Positions 37,201-46,097 of a DNA stretch of 64,000 nucleotides are shown one piece after another. The stretch spans positions 1 to 64,000 of the forward strand of contig CACYYN010000001.1 in assembly GCA_902778665.1 (NCBI GenBank), given 5' to 3'. The stretch's first letter is position 1; every line of letters begins with the position of its first letter. The notes under the pieces were generated by a model that searched no databases, was not told the DNA's origin, and saw only the letters and a program-made list of their open reading frames with translations. Source of the DNA: Oscillospiraceae bacterium. GTDB lineage: Bacteria > Bacillota > Clostridia > Oscillospirales > Oscillospiraceae. A program made the position numbers and the translations under genes.

Positions 37201-37439
37201 TAACGCAGGATTTTAGCCACGTAGTCAAGCGTCAGCGGCTCCATGTAGACTTTGTCGGCGATAGAGGTGTCTGTCATGATCGTGGCAGGGTTGGAGTTGA
37301 CCAGCACAACCTCATAGCCCTCCTCCTTGAGCGACAGGCAGGCCTGTGTGCCTGCATAGTCAAACTCCGCCGCCTGACCGATCACAATCGGTCCCGAGCC
37401 GATGATAAGCACTTTTTTAATGTCTGTTCGTTTTGCCAT
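34266..37439 (-). CDS. carB: Carbamoyl phosphate synthase large subunit
   Basis: A 1057-residue enzyme with two homologous ATP-grasp halves ([25 protein letters not shown] near the N-terminus and [25 protein letters not shown] in the middle) and a C-terminal MGS-like allosteric domain. The ATG at 37439 follows GAGGAG; a TTG two codons earlier is possible. The small subunit gene carA, which usually sits just upstream, is absent: pyrC takes its place. The glutaminase must be encoded elsewhere. Confidence 0.96.
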   Translation of the reverse strand: [1057 protein letters not shown]

Positions 37440-37441
37440 TT

Positions 37442-38650
37442 TCAATTCTCCTCATAATAAACGGATTTTCCGTGGCAGACCGTCAGCATGCAGCGTCCGT
37501 ATACCGGATTGCCTGCAAAGGGTGTTGCCCGGCCCCGTGAGAGAAACTCCTCAGGGTCAATATAATATTGCCGATTGAGATCCCAGATTGAAAAATCATT
37601 CCCGAGCGGAATGCCGAAACGCTTTCGCGGCTTTTCACACAGCAGCTTCACCAATGCTTCAATGCTCAGGATGCCCGTCTTGACAAGCCCGGTATAAAGC
37701 AGCGGAAAGGCTGTTTCGATGCCTGTTATGCCGAAAGCGCTCTTTTCCAGACCGCGGCTCTTTTCCTCTCTGCTGTGCGGGGCATGGTCGGTTGCAATCA
37801 TGTCGATCGTGCCGTCCAGCAATCCCTCGATCAGCGCCTCCCGGTCTTCAGCTGCACGCAGGGGAGGATTCATCTTGAACCGTCCGTCCTCCTGCAGATT
37901 GTTCTCATCCAGCAGCAGGTAATGTGGTGCTGTTTCACAGCTTACATCCGTGCCCGCGCGTTTTGCTTCACGGATCAGCGCAACGCTCTCCTTTGTTGAG
38001 ACATGGCACACGTGATATCCGCAGCCGGTCTCCGCAGCAAGGCGCAGGTCACGTTTGACCTGCCTCCATTCGCTTTCGGAGCAAATCCCCCGATGGCCGT
38101 GTGCAGCAGCGTAACTGCCGTCATGGATATATCCGCCATGCAGCAGACTGTTATCCTCACAGTGCGCTACAATCATCTTTCCGAGCGCTTTTGCCCGTTG
38201 CATAGCTTCGCGCATCATGCTCTCTGACTGCACACCTCTCCCGTCATCCGAGAAGGCAATAACCTTTGGTGCAAGTGCCTCCAGGTCGGTAAGCTCCTCG
38301 CCTTTTTCTCCCAGTGTGATAGCCGCATACGGCAGGACGTCTATCACCGCATCCCGTCGGATAACCTCTTCCTGCAACGCAAGATGTTCCGGACTGTCGC
38401 AGACCGGGTTCAGGTTCGGCATTGTGCACACTGCCGTATACCCGCCTCTGGCAGCAGCCTGGCTGCCGCTGCGGATCGTTTCTTTATAAGAAAAACCCGG
38501 CTCTCGAAAATGCACATGCACATCGCAGAAACCGGGTAACAACACATATGAAATTTTATTATAGACATTAAAGACGGCACAATTCTCCCCTATGAAGAAC
38601 TGAGTTCCCTCATCGGAGCAGATTCTCTTGACGTTGTCAAAAATCGGCAT
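37442..38650 (-). CDS. pyrC: Dihydroorotase
   Basis: A 402-residue amidohydrolase of the B. subtilis class I type. Metal ligands are in LPGFCDVHVHFREPG, IVAHCEDNSLL, YHVCHVSTKESV and MIATDHAPHSREEKS. It is the first gene of the nucleotide operon. The ATG at 38650 follows AGGAGG by 8 bases; a TTG two codons upstream is also open. A promoter lies 30-60 bases upstream, leaving a leader too short for a PyrR attenuator. Confidence 0.94.
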   Translation of the reverse strand: MPIFDNVKRICSDEGTQFFIGENCAVFNVYNKISYVLLPGFCDVHVHFREPGFSYKETIRSGSQAAARGGYTAVCTMPNLNPVCDSPEHLALQEEVIRRDAVIDVLPYAAITLGEKGEELTDLEALAPKVIAFSDDGRGVQSESMMREAMQRAKALGKMIVAHCEDNSLLHGGYIHDGSYAAAHGHRGICSESEWRQVKRDLRLAAETGCGYHVCHVSTKESVALIREAKRAGTDVSCETAPHYLLLDENNLQEDGRFKMNPPLRAAEDREALIEGLLDGTIDMIATDHAPHSREEKSRGLEKSAFGITGIETAFPLLYTGLVKTGILSIEALVKLLCEKPRKRFGIPLGNDFSIWDLNRQYYIDPEEFLSRGRATPFAGNPVYGRCMLTVCHGKSVYYEEN

Positions 38651-38678
38651 TCGCAAGTCCTCCTGTAAGAGTGGCCGT

Positions 38679-38708
38679 ATTATATAGGTAGGAGACTGTA
38701 GTTGTCAA
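38679..38708 (-). promoter_or_regulatory. Promoter of the pyr-pur operon
   Basis: Minus strand: TTGACA (38703-38708), 18 bases, TATAAT (38679-38684). A second TTGACA lies 8 bases further upstream. The box falls at the very end of the degenerate desulfidase gene. The leader of about 20 bases holds no riboswitch or attenuator. Confidence 0.75.
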
Positions 38709-38711
38709 TTG

Positions 38712-39170
38712 TCAAAATAGCCAAAAACCCTTTGAAGGAGCCGCTTTTGAAGGAGCCGCTTTTTCTGTCAGCTCCCGGTTAATGCCTGTGTTTCTCGCTC
38801 CTGCCCCTGCGGGTATTATCGACGGCCTTCCGTTTCTGAGCTCGACGGTTACCTTTCCCTCCTCAACGTACCTTGCGGCAGTCACGTTGTCTTCAGGCGT
38901 CACGCCTCCAAGAGCTTCCAGACCTTTTGACGCGTTTCCTGCCACAAAACCAAGTGCAGCGGAGAAGACGTTGCCTACCTCGTTGGAATTGGGGATCCCG
39001 CAGGTAAAGGCATTTTTGTACATGCCGCTGTTCATCGCCACATTCAGGTGTTTGAGCTCACCTCCCAGATAAGTGCGGGCTTTGGCCACACAAAAGGCAA
39101 TAGCTCCGGGTTCCGTGACACCGAGTGCCGGCAGCATGTCTTTCTTGATCAGTTGAGTCAATTCGTGCAT
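38712..39170 (-). pseudogene. Truncated UPF0597/L-cysteine desulfidase-like gene
   Basis: The 152-residue frame matches only the first third of the roughly 430-residue CdsB/YhaM (UPF0597) family. LPALGVTEPGAIAFCVAKAR, MNSGMYKNAFTCGIPNSNEVGNVFSAALGFVAGNASKGLEAL and EEGKVTVELRN align well. The similarity then ends in a junk tail with a duplicated AAPSK (two copies of a 15-bp unit at 38731-38760) before the stop. The rest of the enzyme, with its Fe-S cysteines, is missing. An intact promoter and ribosome site remain. It is most likely a deletion remnant, not a working enzyme. Confidence 0.75.
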
Positions 39171-39223
39171 GTGGAACCTCCTGTCTTCAATTGAAAGGAA
39201 TTGTTCTTATTCGTTTTGATGTT

Positions 39224-39253
39224 ATTATACGTATTAACGTTCTCGTGTGTCAA
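39224..39253 (-). promoter_or_regulatory. Promoter of the truncated desulfidase gene
   Basis: Minus strand: TTGACA (39248-39253), 18 bases, TATAAT (39224-39229). The 372-base gap from 39171 to 39542 holds this promoter and the V-ATPase promoter; nothing else convincing is seen in it. Confidence 0.7.
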
Positions 39254-39450
39254 TTCATTTGAGAAATATATCTCTGTCTACTCACGTTCTGTCGTAGAGC
39301 AGATTACAACAGAAAACAGATGCACTTTTCTCAGCAATGCCTGCAACGTTGCGAGACTATTGGTTTCCACGAGAAAAGGAAAGAAATAGCAGGAGACAAT
39401 TTTGATAGAAATTGCATATGGAAAAAGTATAAATTCGGTTGTTTTTGCAC

Positions 39451-39479
39451 TTGTGATTGAGTTGGTGGTGATGTATAAT
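39451..39479 (+). promoter_or_regulatory. Promoter of the V-ATPase operon
   Basis: TTGTGA (39451-39456), 17 bases, TATAAT (39474-39479), about 64 bases before the first start codon. Confidence 0.65.
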
Positions 39480-39542
39480 CTGTTATCATAGTGTTAATGG
39501 TGTTTATCGCATTAACCAAGACTGAAAACAGGAGGTGTGCGA

Positions 39543-39857
39543 ATGTCATTTGATGCAATAACAAGTATTGCACAGGCGGAAGATGCTGCAAAAGTAGCGG
39601 TTCAGTATGCCAGAGCACAGGCAAAACAGATGCTTGCCGATGCCGATGCTGCCGGAAAGGCTTCTGTTGCAGCAGCGGTTGATCGGGCGGAAAAAGAGCT
39701 GGTTGCGCTGGGGCAGAAGGCAGATGAGAAATCAGTTGCCGATGCCAAACAGGTGCGGGCAGAGCTGGACAAAAAAAAGGCGGCTCTCCGTGCTGAAGCC
39801 GGAGCAAAGCTTGAAGCAGCAGCGACGCTCGTGGCGGAAAGGATCGTGAACGGCTGA
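39543..39857 (+). CDS. V-type ATPase peripheral stalk subunit G/H
   Basis: A 104-residue, alanine- and charge-rich helical protein (DAAKVAVQYARAQAKQMLADADAAGKASVAAAVDRAEKEL), predicted to be one long coiled coil as in the NtpF/AtpH stalk subunit that pairs with subunit E. It has little sequence signature; the position as first gene of the ATPase operon decides the call. ATG 39543 follows GGAGGTG. Confidence 0.8.
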   Translation: MSFDAITSIAQAEDAAKVAVQYARAQAKQMLADADAAGKASVAAAVDRAEKELVALGQKADEKSVADAKQVRAELDKKKAALRAEAGAKLEAAATLVAERIVNG

Positions 39858-39858
39858 G

Positions 39859-41862
39859 ATGGCTATTTTACAGATGAAAAGGCTGACGCTGGCTGTTATC
39901 CGCAGCCAGAAGGAAGCACTTCTGAAGGATCTGATCCGGCACGGATGCGTGGAGGTATCGGAGATTGACGAGATTGTCAAAGATTCTGAAATCAGCAATC
40001 TTGTCAAAAGTGAGAATTCTGACCTGATGAAGGTTAGACAGGCCCATGCTTCTCTGTTGCACGGTATTGATCTGCTCAACCGCTATGTGCCGAAAAAATC
40101 CCCGTTGCTTTCTGCCAAACCTGAAGTTACGCCTGACGAGTTCCTGGATGAGACCGGGCTTTGGGGGGCAGTTCAGTTTGCACAGCAGATTGAAGAGGAA
40201 GACGGACGGATCAAGCGCATAGCCGCGGAGGAGAGCAGGCAGAGATCTGTCATCGAGAGCCTGAAGCCCTGGTCGGATCTGACGATGCCTCTCAACAGCG
40301 AGGGTACGGAATACGCTGCCGTCCTTTTAGGAACCATCCCTGCCCGCATCCCGTTGGAGGAGGTTGCCTCCGCAGTGGAAAAGGTAACGGAGGAAGCCCA
40401 GCTTTACAGCGTCAGTGAGGACAAGTCCCAGCATTATGTGATGCTGATCTGCCTGCGTCAGAAGCTCTCCGAGGTGCAGGAAGCACTGCGCAGTTCCGGC
40501 TTTACCGCGTCAACGGTGAGCGGGATGGAAGGCTCTGCCCGGGAGTGTATCGGCAAAGCTGAAGTCGCGCTGAGGGAGCTCGCTGCCGAGAAGCAGCAGC
40601 TTGTGAAGGCCATTGAGGCAGAAGACGTCCGCCGGGATGAGATGAAGCTCGCGGCTGACCGGATGGCAGCCAGAATTTCCATTGCCGAGGCGGAAGAGAA
40701 GCTCTTCGGAACCGAATCGGTTGTTATGCTCGAAGGCTGGATGCCAGCCGAGAAGGAGACGGAGCTTTCCCATGTGTTTGAGGACTATACCTGTGCCTAT
40801 GAAACCCGTGATCCTCTTCCGGAGGAGTATCCTGATGTTCCGGTCAAGCTGAAGAATAACCGGGTGACGGACGGGCTCAACATGGTTACGAATATGTACT
40901 CCCTCCCGGCATACGGTACGGTTGACCCGAACCCGCTGATGGCACCGTTCTTCATCATTTTCTTCGGGCTGATGTTTGCCGATATCGGCTACGGAGTCCT
41001 GATGATTGTTGCCGCACTCTTCGCACTGGCAAAGATCAAGCCGCAGGAGGGATCCCTCTCGTTCTGCCGTCTGCTCCTCTGGGGTGGAATTGCCACTACG
41101 ATAGCCGGCTTCCTCACGGGCGGGCTCTTCAGCGATGCTCCGAAGCAGATTTATGATGTGTATTGCGCAAGCAAGGGAATTGAGCCCACGTGGCAGGGCC
41201 TTCCGAGGCTGTTCAGCCCCACGGAGGACAGTATCCTTGTTCTGGTCGGCTCCCTGATTCTCGGCTGGCTGCACCTGAACACCGGTATGGTGGTTTCTTT
41301 TGTGCAGAAGTGGAAGCACGGAGACAAAGCCGATGCCATCTGGGAAGAAGGCTCTCAGTGGGTTCTCCTGATCGGCGCGGTTATCTTTGCCTTGAAGAAG
41401 CTGAATGTGGTTCCCGCTATTCCGGACGCGGTCGCACTGGGAGCGCTGATCATCGGTGTGGCGATGCTTCTTTTCGGGGCCGGCAGAAACGCGAAAGGAT
41501 TCGGCAAAGTTACGGCTGCTTTCGGCTGCATCTACAACACGGCCACAGGGTGGTTTGGAGATATTCTCTCCTACTCCCGTATCATGGCTCTGATGCTGGC
41601 AGGCGGTGTTGTCGGGCAGGTTTTCAATACGGTTGCAATCATGCCGGCAAAAAACAGCGGCATTAACGTGTTTACGGTGATTGCCTTCCTGGTGATTTTC
41701 CTGCTTGGCCATGCCATGAACTTTGGCCTCAACCTGCTTGGCTGCTATGTGCACGACCTGAGGCTGCAGTGCCTTGAATTCTTCGGCAAGTTCTACCAGG
41801 ACGGCGGGAAGCCGTTCAAACCGCTGAAACTGAGCGGAAAATTTGTACGGGCGAAAAACTGA
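39859..41862 (+). CDS. V-type ATPase subunit I (a)
   Basis: A 667-residue stator protein. The N-terminal half (to about 340) is cytoplasmic and helical (MAILQMKRLTLAVIRSQKEALLKDL). The C-terminal half has seven to eight membrane helices beginning PLMAPFFIIFFGLMFADIGYG, a family hallmark, and includes WFGDILSYSRIMALMLAGGVV, which carries the arginine facing the rotor ring. It provides the ion half-channels. It starts one base after the upstream stop. Confidence 0.93.
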   Translation: MAILQMKRLTLAVIRSQKEALLKDLIRHGCVEVSEIDEIVKDSEISNLVKSENSDLMKVRQAHASLLHGIDLLNRYVPKKSPLLSAKPEVTPDEFLDETGLWGAVQFAQQIEEEDGRIKRIAAEESRQRSVIESLKPWSDLTMPLNSEGTEYAAVLLGTIPARIPLEEVASAVEKVTEEAQLYSVSEDKSQHYVMLICLRQKLSEVQEALRSSGFTASTVSGMEGSARECIGKAEVALRELAAEKQQLVKAIEAEDVRRDEMKLAADRMAARISIAEAEEKLFGTESVVMLEGWMPAEKETELSHVFEDYTCAYETRDPLPEEYPDVPVKLKNNRVTDGLNMVTNMYSLPAYGTVDPNPLMAPFFIIFFGLMFADIGYGVLMIVAALFALAKIKPQEGSLSFCRLLLWGGIATTIAGFLTGGLFSDAPKQIYDVYCASKGIEPTWQGLPRLFSPTEDSILVLVGSLILGWLHLNTGMVVSFVQKWKHGDKADAIWEEGSQWVLLIGAVIFALKKLNVVPAIPDAVALGALIIGVAMLLFGAGRNAKGFGKVTAAFGCIYNTATGWFGDILSYSRIMALMLAGGVVGQVFNTVAIMPAKNSGINVFTVIAFLVIFLLGHAMNFGLNLLGCYVHDLRLQCLEFFGKFYQDGGKPFKPLKLSGKFVRAKN

Positions 41863-41879
41863 AAGTAATAAATTTTTAA

Positions 41880-42371
<492 letters not shown>

Positions 42372-42395
42372 CAGATCCGCATTGAGAGGTAGCTT

Positions 42396-42980
42396 ATGAA
42401 AGGCACTGAAAAAATAATCGCGCATATACAGGCTGACGCAAAAACGCAGGCTGACGCGATACTCGCTCAGGCTGAGCAGCAGTGCGCGGGTATCCGGGAG
42501 GATTATGACAGCAAGGCGAAAGAAGCCTATGCTGAAAAAATCAGAGCCGGCGTGAAAAAGTGTGAAGATCTGGCAGAGAGCAAAAGCAGAATCGCACAGA
42601 TGGAGAGCAAGAAAAGTGTTCTTGCCCTCAAGCAGGAGATGGTTTCTGAAGTCTTTGCCAGGGCGAAGGATGTTGTCCTTTCCCTGCCCGCGGAGAAATA
42701 CTGTGCTTTTCTCACCAGACTGGCTGTTCAGTCAGCTCCTGATGGAAAGGGACAGATCATTCTCAATGCCGCCGACAGGAAAAACTATGGAGAAACTGTT
42801 GTAAAGCAGGCAAATGCAGCCCTGGGCGGAAAGCTCTCGCTTTCTGCTGAAACGGGTGATTTTGCCGGCGGACTGATTGTCCGTAACGGAGCTGTTGAGG
42901 TAAACAATACGCTGGAGCTTCTGATCGATCTTTGCCGCGGCAACATGGCTGCAGAGGTTGCAAAGATGCTGTTCGGTTGA
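42396..42980 (+). CDS. V-type ATPase subunit E
   Basis: A 194-residue stalk protein. The N-terminal 100 residues form a long helix (IIAHIQADAKTQADAILAQAEQQCAGIREDYDSKAKEAYAEK), and the C-terminal part is globular, ending FAGGLIVRNGAVEVNNTLELLIDLCRGNMAAEVAKMLFG, the family's VRNG..EVNNT motif. It pairs with the G/H subunit to hold the catalytic head. It follows the proteolipid gene by 24 bases. Confidence 0.92.
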   Translation: MKGTEKIIAHIQADAKTQADAILAQAEQQCAGIREDYDSKAKEAYAEKIRAGVKKCEDLAESKSRIAQMESKKSVLALKQEMVSEVFARAKDVVLSLPAEKYCAFLTRLAVQSAPDGKGQIILNAADRKNYGETVVKQANAALGGKLSLSAETGDFAGGLIVRNGAVEVNNTLELLIDLCRGNMAAEVAKMLFG

Positions 42981-43005
42981 TCATCCCGAAAAGGGAGGGA
43001 AAAAA

Positions 43006-43998
43006 TTGTTAAAGAACAAAGAATCATACCTCTGCCTTTCGGCGATGCTTCGCGCAAGAGAGCCGAAGCTTCTGAATGCGGATAAAGCTGCCCGTATGCT
43101 GGACGCTTCCACTTATGAAGAGGCAGCAAAGCTTCTGACTGACTGCGGCTATGAAGACATGTCACAGATGAATACTTCGGAAGTGGAACAGGTCCTCTCC
43201 GGTCACAGGAAAGAGATCTTTGAAGAGATCAAACGCTTGTCCCCTGATCGGATGATTCCGGAGCTCTTCCAGATGAAGTATGATTATCACAATGCCAAGG
43301 TCATCCTGAAGGCGGAGGCAATGGAAAGTGCGTCAGACCATCTTCTCTCCGATGCGGGAAGAATTTCTCCTGCCGAGCTGAAGAGCCTCTACCACGAAGA
43401 AAAGTTTAGCAGCATGCCGGGGCATCTGGGAAAAGCAATGGAAGAAGCGTCATCTCTTCTTGCCCGTACTGCCAACCCCCAGCAGGCAGACTTCGTTCTG
43501 GATAAGGCCTATTATGCAGAGTTTACGGAAGCGGCAAAACAGTCAGGCAATGCATTCCTGCAGGGTTACGGAAAGCTTCTGATTGACTGTGCAAACCTGA
43601 AAAGCACAGTCCGTACCATGCGGATGGGTAAAGACAGAGATTTCCTGAAGGATGCTTTGATTCCGGGCGGCAGCATCGGCACCGATCGGATTCTCGCGGC
43701 ATCCGACAAGGAAGCCCTCGCAGCTCTCTTCAGCTGCTCAGAACTGGAAAAGGCTGCTGCACTCGGTGCTGAGGCTATTGATGGCGGAACACTCACGGAT
43801 TTCGAGCGCTCCTGCGACAATGCACTCAACACCTATCTCGGCAAGGCAAAGCTGGTCAGTTTCGGCAGTGAGCCGGTGACGGCTTATCTCGCCGCGGTAG
43901 AAAACGAGATCACTGCCGTTCGCATGATCCTGACAGGGCGTCTCGCCGGCATCAGGAGCGATGTGATCAGAGAAAGGCTGCGTGATTTATATGCTTAA
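43006..43998 (+). CDS. V-type ATPase subunit C (d)
   Basis: A 330-residue helical protein that links the central stalk to the proteolipid ring; the length matches NtpC. YLCLSAMLRAREPKLLNADKAARMLDAST and the C-terminal LVSFGSEPVTAYLAAVENEITAVRMILTGRLAGI are typical. The likely start is TTG at 43006 behind GGGAGGG, an uncommon but supported choice; the open frame continues upstream through subunit E without a ribosome site. Confidence 0.88.
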   Translation: MLKNKESYLCLSAMLRAREPKLLNADKAARMLDASTYEEAAKLLTDCGYEDMSQMNTSEVEQVLSGHRKEIFEEIKRLSPDRMIPELFQMKYDYHNAKVILKAEAMESASDHLLSDAGRISPAELKSLYHEEKFSSMPGHLGKAMEEASSLLARTANPQQADFVLDKAYYAEFTEAAKQSGNAFLQGYGKLLIDCANLKSTVRTMRMGKDRDFLKDALIPGGSIGTDRILAASDKEALAALFSCSELEKAAALGAEAIDGGTLTDFERSCDNALNTYLGKAKLVSFGSEPVTAYLAAVENEITAVRMILTGRLAGIRSDVIRERLRDLYA

Positions 43999-44311
43999 AA
44001 TTGCAGTTATCGGCAGTGCACAGACCGTCATGGGCTTCAAAGCTCTTGGTTTGGAGGCGTGCCCTGCATCCGATGCGGATGAGGCCCGTAAGGCATTGAA
44101 AAGGCTTACTGCAGAGGGCAGTGAATATGCCATTATCTATATTGAAGAAAATCTCTATGTTCAGCTAAGCACGGAAATAGACAAGTTCAAAGACAGTCCT
44201 CTTCCGGCGATCATTCTGATTCCCGGTAAGGACGGTTCCTCCGGCCTTGGGCTCTCGGCATTGAATGCTGCTGTGGAGCGTGCAGTTGGAACCAATATCT
44301 TAGGAGATTAA
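43991..44311 (+). CDS. V-type ATPase subunit F
   Basis: A 106-residue protein of the central stalk. [23 protein letters not shown] matches the family N-terminus, and [14 protein letters not shown] and [33 protein letters not shown] follow. The ATG at 43991 overlaps the end of subunit C; a GTG 9 bases earlier is the alternative. Confidence 0.9.
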   Translation: MLKIAVIGSAQTVMGFKALGLEACPASDADEARKALKRLTAEGSEYAIIYIEENLYVQLSTEIDKFKDSPLPAIILIPGKDGSSGLGLSALNAAVERAVGTNILGD

Positions 44312-44324
44312 GGAGTATTACCAT

Positions 44325-46097
44325 ATGAGCGGAACGATAACAAAAGTCTCAGGGCCGCTTGTCGTAGCCAAGGGGCTGGCAGATGCCAACGTCTCCGACG
44401 TTGTGCGTGTCGGTTCCCAGCATCTGATCGGCGAGATCCTGAATATGACCGGAGACAGCGCCTCCATTCAGGTCTATGAAGAGACGTCAGGCCTCGGACC
44501 CGGTGCAGAAGTTCTGACAACCGGGATGCCTATGTCTGTAGAACTCGGGCCCGGCATGCTCAATAACATCTATGACGGAATCCAGCGTCCTCTTCCCGAA
44601 ATGCGCCGCCTCTCAGGTGACTGCATTGCCAGAGGCATCGATGTTCCTGCACTGGACAGGGAAAAGCTCTGGAAGTTTGTCCCTGTTGCTAAACCCGGCG
44701 ACAAAGTGATAACCGGTGATGTAATCGGCACAGTCCAGGAGACAACCGCAATTCTGCATAAAATCATGGTTCCTCACGGCATTCAGGGCACGGTAAAGAG
44801 CATCATTGCTGAGAGCGAGCATACGGTTACGGATGTGGTCGCAGTGGTTACTGACGAAAAAGGTATCGATCATGACCTTACCATGACGCAGCGCTGGCCT
44901 GTCCGTATTGCGAGACCCTATGCAAGAAAGTATGTTCCGAGCCGCCCCATGAACAGCGGTCAGAGAATTATAGACACCATGTTCCCCATCGCGAAAGGCG
45001 GCACGGCTGCAGTTCCGGGCCCCTTTGGCTCAGGCAAAACGGTCGTTCAGCACCAGCTCGCAAAATGGTCGGATGTGGACATCGTCATCTATATCGGCTG
45101 CGGTGAACGCGGCAATGAGATGACCGACGTTCTGATGGAGTTCCCTGAGCTCAATGACCCGCGCAACGGCGAGCCTCTGATGAAGAGAACGGTTCTGATC
45201 GCCAATACTTCCGACATGCCTGTGGCAGCCCGTGAAGCATCCATCTATACCGGAATCACCATTGCGGAATACTTCCGCGATCAGGGCTATGATGTCGCTG
45301 TCCTGGCTGACTCCACTTCCCGCTGGGCTGAGGCTCTGCGTGAGATGTCCGGTCGTCTGGAAGAGATGCCCGGTGAAGAAGGCTATCCTGCCTACCTCGC
45401 TTCCCGTCTGGCTCAGTTCTATGAGCGTGCAGGTGTGGTAGAGTGCCTCGGCTCTGATGAGCGTCAGGGCTCTGTCACAGCGATCGGCGCAGTCTCGCCT
45501 CCGGGCGGTGATATTTCCGAGCCTGTTTCCCAGGCTACTATGCGTATTGTTAAAGTCTTCTGGGCGCTTGACTCCAGCCTTGCCTACGCCCGTCACTTCC
45601 CGGCAATCAACTGGCTGACATCCTATTCCCTTTATCTGGATACACTTGCTCCCTGGTATACCGCCCAGTTTGGCGAATCCTATATGAAGAACCGCGAAAA
45701 GGCCATGCATATTCTGCAGGAGGAGAGTGAACTGCAGGAAATTGTCCGTCTGGTCGGCCAGGACGCTCTTTCTCCGACAGACCGTCTCACCATGGAAACT
45801 GCCAAGATGATCCGTGAAGACTTCCTGCAGCAGAATGCATTTGTCGATGAAGACGCTTATTCCTCCTATGCAAAGCAGTACCGCCTGCTGGATCTTGTCC
45901 TGAAATATGATGCGATCTGCCGTGAAGCCCTGAAACAGGATCCCAATCTCGATACGCTCTTCACCATACCCGCCAGAGAAAAAATCGGCCGTGCAAAAAT
46001 GGCGAATGCAGCAACTTTTGAAGCGGATTACGCCGCCATTGAAAAGGAAATGGAAGCGGAAATCAATGCCGTGGCAGCAGGAGGGAATAACGAATGA
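44325..46097 (+). CDS. V-type ATPase catalytic subunit A
   Basis: A 590-residue catalytic subunit. The P-loop is [13 protein letters not shown], preceded by the family-specific non-homologous insert around [55 protein letters not shown] is the catalytic interface. It hydrolyses ATP in alternation with subunit B. It follows subunit F by 13 bases with GGAG and overlaps subunit B by 4 bases. Confidence 0.97.
   Translation: MSGTITKVSGPLVVAKGLADANVSDVVRVGSQHLIGEILNMTGDSASIQVYEETSGLGPGAEVLTTGMPMSVELGPGMLNNIYDGIQRPLPEMRRLSGDCIARGIDVPALDREKLWKFVPVAKPGDKVITGDVIGTVQETTAILHKIMVPHGIQGTVKSIIAESEHTVTDVVAVVTDEKGIDHDLTMTQRWPVRIARPYARKYVPSRPMNSGQRIIDTMFPIAKGGTAAVPGPFGSGKTVVQHQLAKWSDVDIVIYIGCGERGNEMTDVLMEFPELNDPRNGEPLMKRTVLIANTSDMPVAAREASIYTGITIAEYFRDQGYDVAVLADSTSRWAEALREMSGRLEEMPGEEGYPAYLASRLAQFYERAGVVECLGSDERQGSVTAIGAVSPPGGDISEPVSQATMRIVKVFWALDSSLAYARHFPAINWLTSYSLYLDTLAPWYTAQFGESYMKNREKAMHILQEESELQEIVRLVGQDALSPTDRLTMETAKMIREDFLQQNAFVDEDAYSSYAKQYRLLDLVLKYDAICREALKQDPNLDTLFTIPAREKIGRAKMANAATFEADYAAIEKEMEAEINAVAAGGNNE

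Noticed and set aside
38650-38712. PyrR attenuator or purine riboswitch before pyrC
   Set aside because: The leader between the predicted transcription start and the ATG is only about 20 bases, with no room for either.
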